64,000 nt of DNA. It comes from Oceanipulchritudo sp049975345 (GTDB taxonomy: Bacteria; Verrucomicrobiota; Verrucomicrobiia; Opitutales; Oceanipulchritudinaceae). Made by a program: the position numbers and the translations under genes. The notes beneath the pieces are model-generated. The model made no database searches and had not been told where the DNA came from. It worked only from the letters and a program-made list of their open reading frames with translations. Where the stretch lies: contig JBNGDP010000005.1 in the NCBI GenBank assembly GCA_049975345.1, positions 17,959 to 81,958 on the forward strand, given 5' to 3'. Each line of letters opens with the position of its first letter. The first letter of the stretch is position 1. Of this stretch, positions 60,489-64,000 are shown in pieces.

Positions 60489-63400
60489 TCACTGGGAAAT
60501 CTGCAAGCGCAGGAAGCGGCTTGGATCGCCGGGGGAAAGATCGACGGTATCGGTTACCGTGACATCGAGGCCGACCGTACCCGGGTTGACGGCGATGGGG
60601 GACCAAAGGGAGAGGTCCCCGCTTGCCTCGACAGTGTAGGTCAGTTCGCTTCGAGCGCGGTGAAAGATGAGCTGGGCGCGCGCGGAGGAGAGCCGCACCC
60701 CTGGGCGCGGCGCGGAAGCGGGATCAAGGGGATCGCCGCCGAGGGCGAATTCGAGAAAATTGGAAAGGCCGTCGCGGTCCGCGTCGGCCTCCTGGGCGCC
60801 GGTTTCCGATGCCGGTGCCGGCCAGTCGATGCCTTCTGCCCACGTTTCAAAGGCCGTGAGAACGGTGTAAATGGCCCCGGATGCGGCGGCGTTGCGGCCG
60901 TCCATGATGGCGACCGCTCGCAGGGTGGTGTCCGCCGAGACGGAGAGGGGAGCCGTGTACGCCGGTGATTCCGCATCGGGCATGGTTCCGTCGGTTGTGT
61001 AATGGATGGCGGCGCCCGGAGTGGCGGAGGCAAGGGTGACGTTGACCGTTCCGGCGTAGGCCCCGGGCAACGGGCTGTAGGTGACCGGATAGGGAGGTTC
61101 AGCCGGGATGGGCACCACGCTTTCCCAGGTTGCCCCGAAGCGGATCTCGTCGAAGCAGCCGTCGCCGTCGGCTGTTCCCGGATATAGCTGGAACTCGTGG
61201 AAGCGGAAGCCTGCGCTGTCGGTTGAGGCGGTGGCCGAGGGGGTGGCGGGGGAATCGGACCCGAGGGCGGGGTTCACGTACAGGCTGGCCGTGTGTGTCG
61301 TGTCAAAATCGATACGCAGGACGATCAGGTAGGTGGCGTTGGCGGCGACGGGAACGCTGGTGGGGGCGAGCACGGTGTTGTTCAGCAGCGAAAGCCGCCA
61401 AACGCCGCCGGATTGCTGGACGCGCAGGATGCCATTGTTGTCGTGGTAGACCGCGGTGGCGTCATCGAGGGAGAACTTCATCGCGGCGGTTGCCTTGAGC
61501 GGCCGGGCGAGGTAGCTGATCCAAAGCGAGGTTCCCGGCTTGCCGATGAAGGCATCGCCATCCCGTTTCCACGGCAGAAAGGCGCCGCTGGCATCGAGTG
61601 ATCGGCCGGCGGTGAGATAGGACTTGCCGCCCGTCATGTAACGGCCCGAGGAGGCGATCGAACCGTAATCAAGGGATGCCTCGCCCTCCACGGCAAAGCC
61701 GGGCAGGTCGGCATTGTTGTTTTGCACCTGCCAGGCGCCGGTGAAGCCGAAGGAAGGCAGCGCGCCGAGATCATGCAGCGGACCGGTCGCGTAGTCGAAG
61801 GGTTCATATGCGACCGGCTCCGGCCCGGAGGCGCCCAGCGGCTCGCCGCCGGTTCCGGAGACGGTTGTTGACCTCAGGATCGCGCTTCCGAACTGGGACG
61901 GGCGCGGGTCGGCCGGTTCGCTGAAGGCGAAGGCCGTGTAGTGCTGGCGTGCGGCGATGGTGTCGGCGTCGCTGTTGGCGATGTCGATCCCGATGAAGGT
62001 CGCGTCAGGCACCGGCGTGATGCCCAGGTTGGTCCATGGCACGGATATCTCGATCTGGTAGCCGCCCGGAACCATCAGCAGGGCGTGCCTGACGCCGCTG
62101 ACCCGCCCTCCGCGCTCAAACAATTCCCCGTCGAGGGCGATGCGGAACTGACGGTGCTGGGAATTGAATTCGGCCTGCTTGTCGTTGTACGCGTCAAGGA
62201 AGAGGTCGACGGCGTCGCGCTCCGCCCCGGTGCCGGTGCCATGCGAGAGGCGCGTGTCGAGGACGCGGACGGCAAGGTACAAGTTGTCGGCGTCCCACAG
62301 CGCGCCGAAGGAAGTGGTGTTGTCGGGGTCGCCCAACAGAGCGCGCGCGGCGCCATGGTCGAGGGACCAGTGGGTTTCCGCGAGGTCGCCATCGACCCGC
62401 ACGGGGGAGAGCGTTTGCGCCACCAAAAGGGTCTGCGGCGAGGGAGGGCCGACGGCGAGGGTGAACGTCCGCGTGTCGGTGTCAGGCGGGCTGTCGCCAT
62501 CGGCGACTTGCAGGGTGAAGGTGGAGTCACCCTCCATCAGGGCCGAACCAAACAGCAGGCCGCCGGCACCCAGTTGGATGCCGGGCGGCAGGGTGCCGGA
62601 AAGCAAGGTCCATGTAAGGTTTCCATTGCCGCCGCTCACCGCCAGTTCGCGTTCGTAGCGGCCGCCAAGGGGGACGGGCGGCAGCGCGGCCGGGGTTGTA
62701 ATGGCCGGAACCGTGTCGACCTCGACCCGCAGGTTGCAGGCGCGGCTGGCGGTGAGCGGGGTGGGGGTGGTTGAATCGGTCACCATCACGGTGAAGGCAA
62801 AGTCGCCCGCCTCGGTGGGCGTGCCGGAAAGCTGGCCGTCGGCGGAAAGTGTGACACCCGCCGGCAGCGCGCCTTCAGTCACCGCAAAGCTGCGCGGGGC
62901 GACGCCGCCAACGGCCAGCAGCGTCGTACTGTAGGGATTGTCCCGATACGCGGGGGGCACGGCCAGGGTCGACAGGATGAGGTTGCCGGCGGAGGGAACC
63001 CCGGAGAGCGGTTGGGTCTGCACGACGTTCCAAACCGTCTCCTGGATGCGTGCGGCAAGTACCGGATCAATCGCCCCGTACTGTGCCGGCACCGGCAGCC
63101 CGACCGGGCTCTCGCGGTAGATCACCGCAAAGTATGTGCAGGCGGCCACGTAGGCGCCCACGTTGTCGAGGTGGATGCCGTCGGCATAAATTTCAAAAAT
63201 ATTCGCGTAGCCGGCCACCTGGCCGGCCTTCATCTGCTGGTCCAATTCGTACATCACGTGCCCGACCGGCGCCATGAACACCCGGTCAGCCAGGGAAACG
63301 CCCGACACACTCGCGCCACGCAGCGCCAGCGTCAGGTCGCTGAAGAAGTCGGCGGACTCATTCGAGTTGAAATCGGAAGTCGAATAGGTACGCAGCCACA

Positions 63401-63884
63401 GGGTGTCGTAGCCCCGCGGGCCGCCCACCCGCGCCGGGTCGTCCTGCCGCGGCCAGCGCCCGAAGACTATGATGCGCGCGCCGATGCGGTTGGCGGCTTG
63501 CTGGGTGGTTGCCGTGTCCTCGCCATAAAGCAGCCCGATGAAGCGCTGGCTGTAATCCAGATCGCTGTCGAGGCTGCGGTCAAACGGTTGCAGCGAAAGC
63601 ACGTCCCATTCATAACCGGGCAGCGCGGTGGAAGGGTAGCCGTAGGGCGCCTGCGTGAAGCCGTCGGTAGGATGGTCCCACAGCCACTGCAATGGCGCCC
63701 CGGGGATCATCTGCCGTCCCCATGGTTGCGTGTGGCCGCGCGCCACCGCCAGCGCCTGCAGCCCGTCGTACTTGATCGTGTCCGTCACCGAGTTGCCGAT
63801 GAAGTATGCGCTGTCGGCATGTGCCGACAATGCCGTGAGCGCGAGCGCGGCCAGCGCTGGGAGAAAGAAAGGATTCTTCTTCAT
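60489..63884 (-). CDS. Large secreted protein with N-terminal SGNH-like domain, putative-Ig, CBM9-like, LamG-like and chitobiase C-terminal-type domains
   Basis: 1131 residues from the ATG at 63884, which opens a signal peptide (MKKNPFFLPALAALALTALSAHA). Order: SGNH-hydrolase-like domain (about 24-330) with YFIGNSVTDTIKYDGL and EIYADGIHLDNVGAY (Asp/His block); two putative-Ig domains (330-495, GVAPRSFAVTEGALPAGVTL); a CBM9-like domain (about 496-670, VDGDLAETHWSLDHG); a LamG-like domain (693-923); a chitobiase/hexosaminidase C-terminal-type domain (928-1005, AAIHYTTDGTMPDAESPAY); a Verrucomicrobiota-type C-terminal domain (1020-1131, DADRDGLSNFLEFALGGDP). Probably a surface esterase for glycans. 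It is 87 bp downstream of the symporter start, on the same strand but transcribed before it. Confidence 0.75.
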   Translation of the reverse strand: MKKNPFFLPALAALALTALSAHADSAYFIGNSVTDTIKYDGLQALAVARGHTQPWGRQMIPGAPLQWLWDHPTDGFTQAPYGYPSTALPGYEWDVLSLQPFDRSLDSDLDYSQRFIGLLYGEDTATTQQAANRIGARIIVFGRWPRQDDPARVGGPRGYDTLWLRTYSTSDFNSNESADFFSDLTLALRGASVSGVSLADRVFMAPVGHVMYELDQQMKAGQVAGYANIFEIYADGIHLDNVGAYVAACTYFAVIYRESPVGLPVPAQYGAIDPVLAARIQETVWNVVQTQPLSGVPSAGNLILSTLAVPPAYRDNPYSTTLLAVGGVAPRSFAVTEGALPAGVTLSADGQLSGTPTEAGDFAFTVMVTDSTTPTPLTASRACNLRVEVDTVPAITTPAALPPVPLGGRYERELAVSGGNGNLTWTLLSGTLPPGIQLGAGGLLFGSALMEGDSTFTLQVADGDSPPDTDTRTFTLAVGPPSPQTLLVAQTLSPVRVDGDLAETHWSLDHGAARALLGDPDNTTSFGALWDADNLYLAVRVLDTRLSHGTGTGAERDAVDLFLDAYNDKQAEFNSQHRQFRIALDGELFERGGRVSGVRHALLMVPGGYQIEISVPWTNLGITPVPDATFIGIDIANSDADTIAARQHYTAFAFSEPADPRPSQFGSAILRSTTVSGTGGEPLGASGPEPVAYEPFDYATGPLHDLGALPSFGFTGAWQVQNNNADLPGFAVEGEASLDYGSIASSGRYMTGGKSYLTAGRSLDASGAFLPWKRDGDAFIGKPGTSLWISYLARPLKATAAMKFSLDDATAVYHDNNGILRVQQSGGVWRLSLLNNTVLAPTSVPVAANATYLIVLRIDFDTTHTASLYVNPALGSDSPATPSATASTDSAGFRFHEFQLYPGTADGDGCFDEIRFGATWESVVPIPAEPPYPVTYSPLPGAYAGTVNVTLASATPGAAIHYTTDGTMPDAESPAYTAPLSVSADTTLRAVAIMDGRNAAASGAIYTVLTAFETWAEGIDWPAPASETGAQEADADRDGLSNFLEFALGGDPLDPASAPRPGVRLSSARAQLIFHRARSELTYTVEASGDLSLWSPIAVNPGTVGLDVTVTDTVDLSPGDPSRFLRLQISQ

Positions 63885-63903
63885 GGATGGATCTTTGGAT
63901 TGG

Positions 63904-63966
63904 TCGAGTCGCGTCCTGCTTCGAGTCGCGTCCTGCTTCGAGTAGCGTCCACCTTCGAGTCGCGCG
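63904..63966. repeat. 17-bp tandem repeat upstream of the SGNH mosaic gene
   Basis: TCGAGTCGCGTCCTGCT occurs at 63904 and 63921, with a diverged copy at 63938 and a partial copy at 63955. It lies 20-80 bp upstream of the start of the minus-strand gene at 63884; the window ends in further CGCG-rich sequence (GCGCGTTCACGCGC). Confidence 0.75.
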
Positions 63967-64000
63967 TTCACGCGCGAAGACGGTCGCGATCGCGCTGGAC

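Overview
This is a GC-rich bacterial window that most resembles the Opitutales/Puniceicoccales side of Verrucomicrobiota. The grounds are PEP-CTERM secreted proteins, very large mosaic secreted enzymes, several LacI-family regulators, CxPxR sulfatases, secreted-type FAD oxidoreductases, a TonB receptor whose mature start reads LSPFEVTT (an Opitutaceae-style plug entry), and weak or absent Shine-Dalgarno sites at many genes. No rRNA, tRNA or CRISPR was seen. Almost everything concerns the capture and breakdown of a complex, probably sulfated polysaccharide. It is not a SusCD-type locus: there is a TonB receptor but no SusD.

Layout. (1) 1-13.2 kb: a truncated LacI gene divergent from a PEP-CTERM protein; an NPCBM/PKD/SGNH esterase-like protein overlapping an FAD oxidoreductase; a second LacI/PEP-CTERM divergent pair; a second, exported FAD oxidoreductase; and a GH2 enzyme in an operon with a third LacI regulator. 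(2) 14.2-19.4 kb: a tight operon for sugar-acid catabolism (uronate-dehydrogenase-like, enolase-superfamily dehydratase, methylmalonate-semialdehyde-dehydrogenase-like, HpcH/HpaI aldolase, alpha/beta hydrolase). (3) 19.5-33.1 kb, minus strand: a giant sulfatase, a secreted protein whose promoter and signal peptide copy those at 7.7 kb, a 73-bp scar of a LacI gene and an FAD-oxidoreductase tail, a clan-A-like secreted glycosidase and a GH30 mosaic enzyme. (4) 33.2-40.2 kb: a sugar isomerase/epimerase and a Gfo/Idh/MocA dehydrogenase separated by a 108-bp tandem array, then a 1523-residue GH5-like enzyme. (5) 40.2-41.5 kb: an IS200-type Y1 transposase between two direct copies of a palindrome-rich repeat. 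(6) 41.6-60.4 kb: TonB receptor, GH78 alpha-L-rhamnosidase, LacI regulator, an isomerase-dehydrogenase-isomerase operon, a REP-associated transposase with its repeats, a sulfatase/ChbG-deacetylase operon, a CBM9-like protein, an AGE-fold enzyme and a GPH sugar symporter. (7) 60.5-63.9 kb: an SGNH mosaic protein.

How it may work together (inference): secreted GH2/GH30/GH5-like/GH78 enzymes, two sulfatases and SGNH esterases trim a rhamnose- and uronate-containing sulfated glycan; the TonB receptor and the GPH symporter import products; the 14-19 kb operon burns uronic acid to pyruvate and a semialdehyde; the Gfo/Idh plus isomerase modules handle other sugars, perhaps through 3-keto intermediates. 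Five intergenic regions between 35 and 60.5 kb carry a 9-bp palindrome of the form AAAC-S-GTTT, which suggests one LacI-family regulon, probably under the regulator at 48 kb.

The least expected structures are two single-strand-transposase/palindrome systems: a RAYT gene with dispersed CGCTTGCG-core hairpins at five sites, and an IS200-like gene bracketed by 256-466 bp repeats full of GGCCGTTGGCC hairpins. Others are a duplicated promoter-plus-signal-peptide cassette, a Trp/Tyr-rich C-terminal module shared by four secreted proteins, and a GPH symporter with a roughly 220-residue coiled-coil-like insert predicted to lie in the periplasm.
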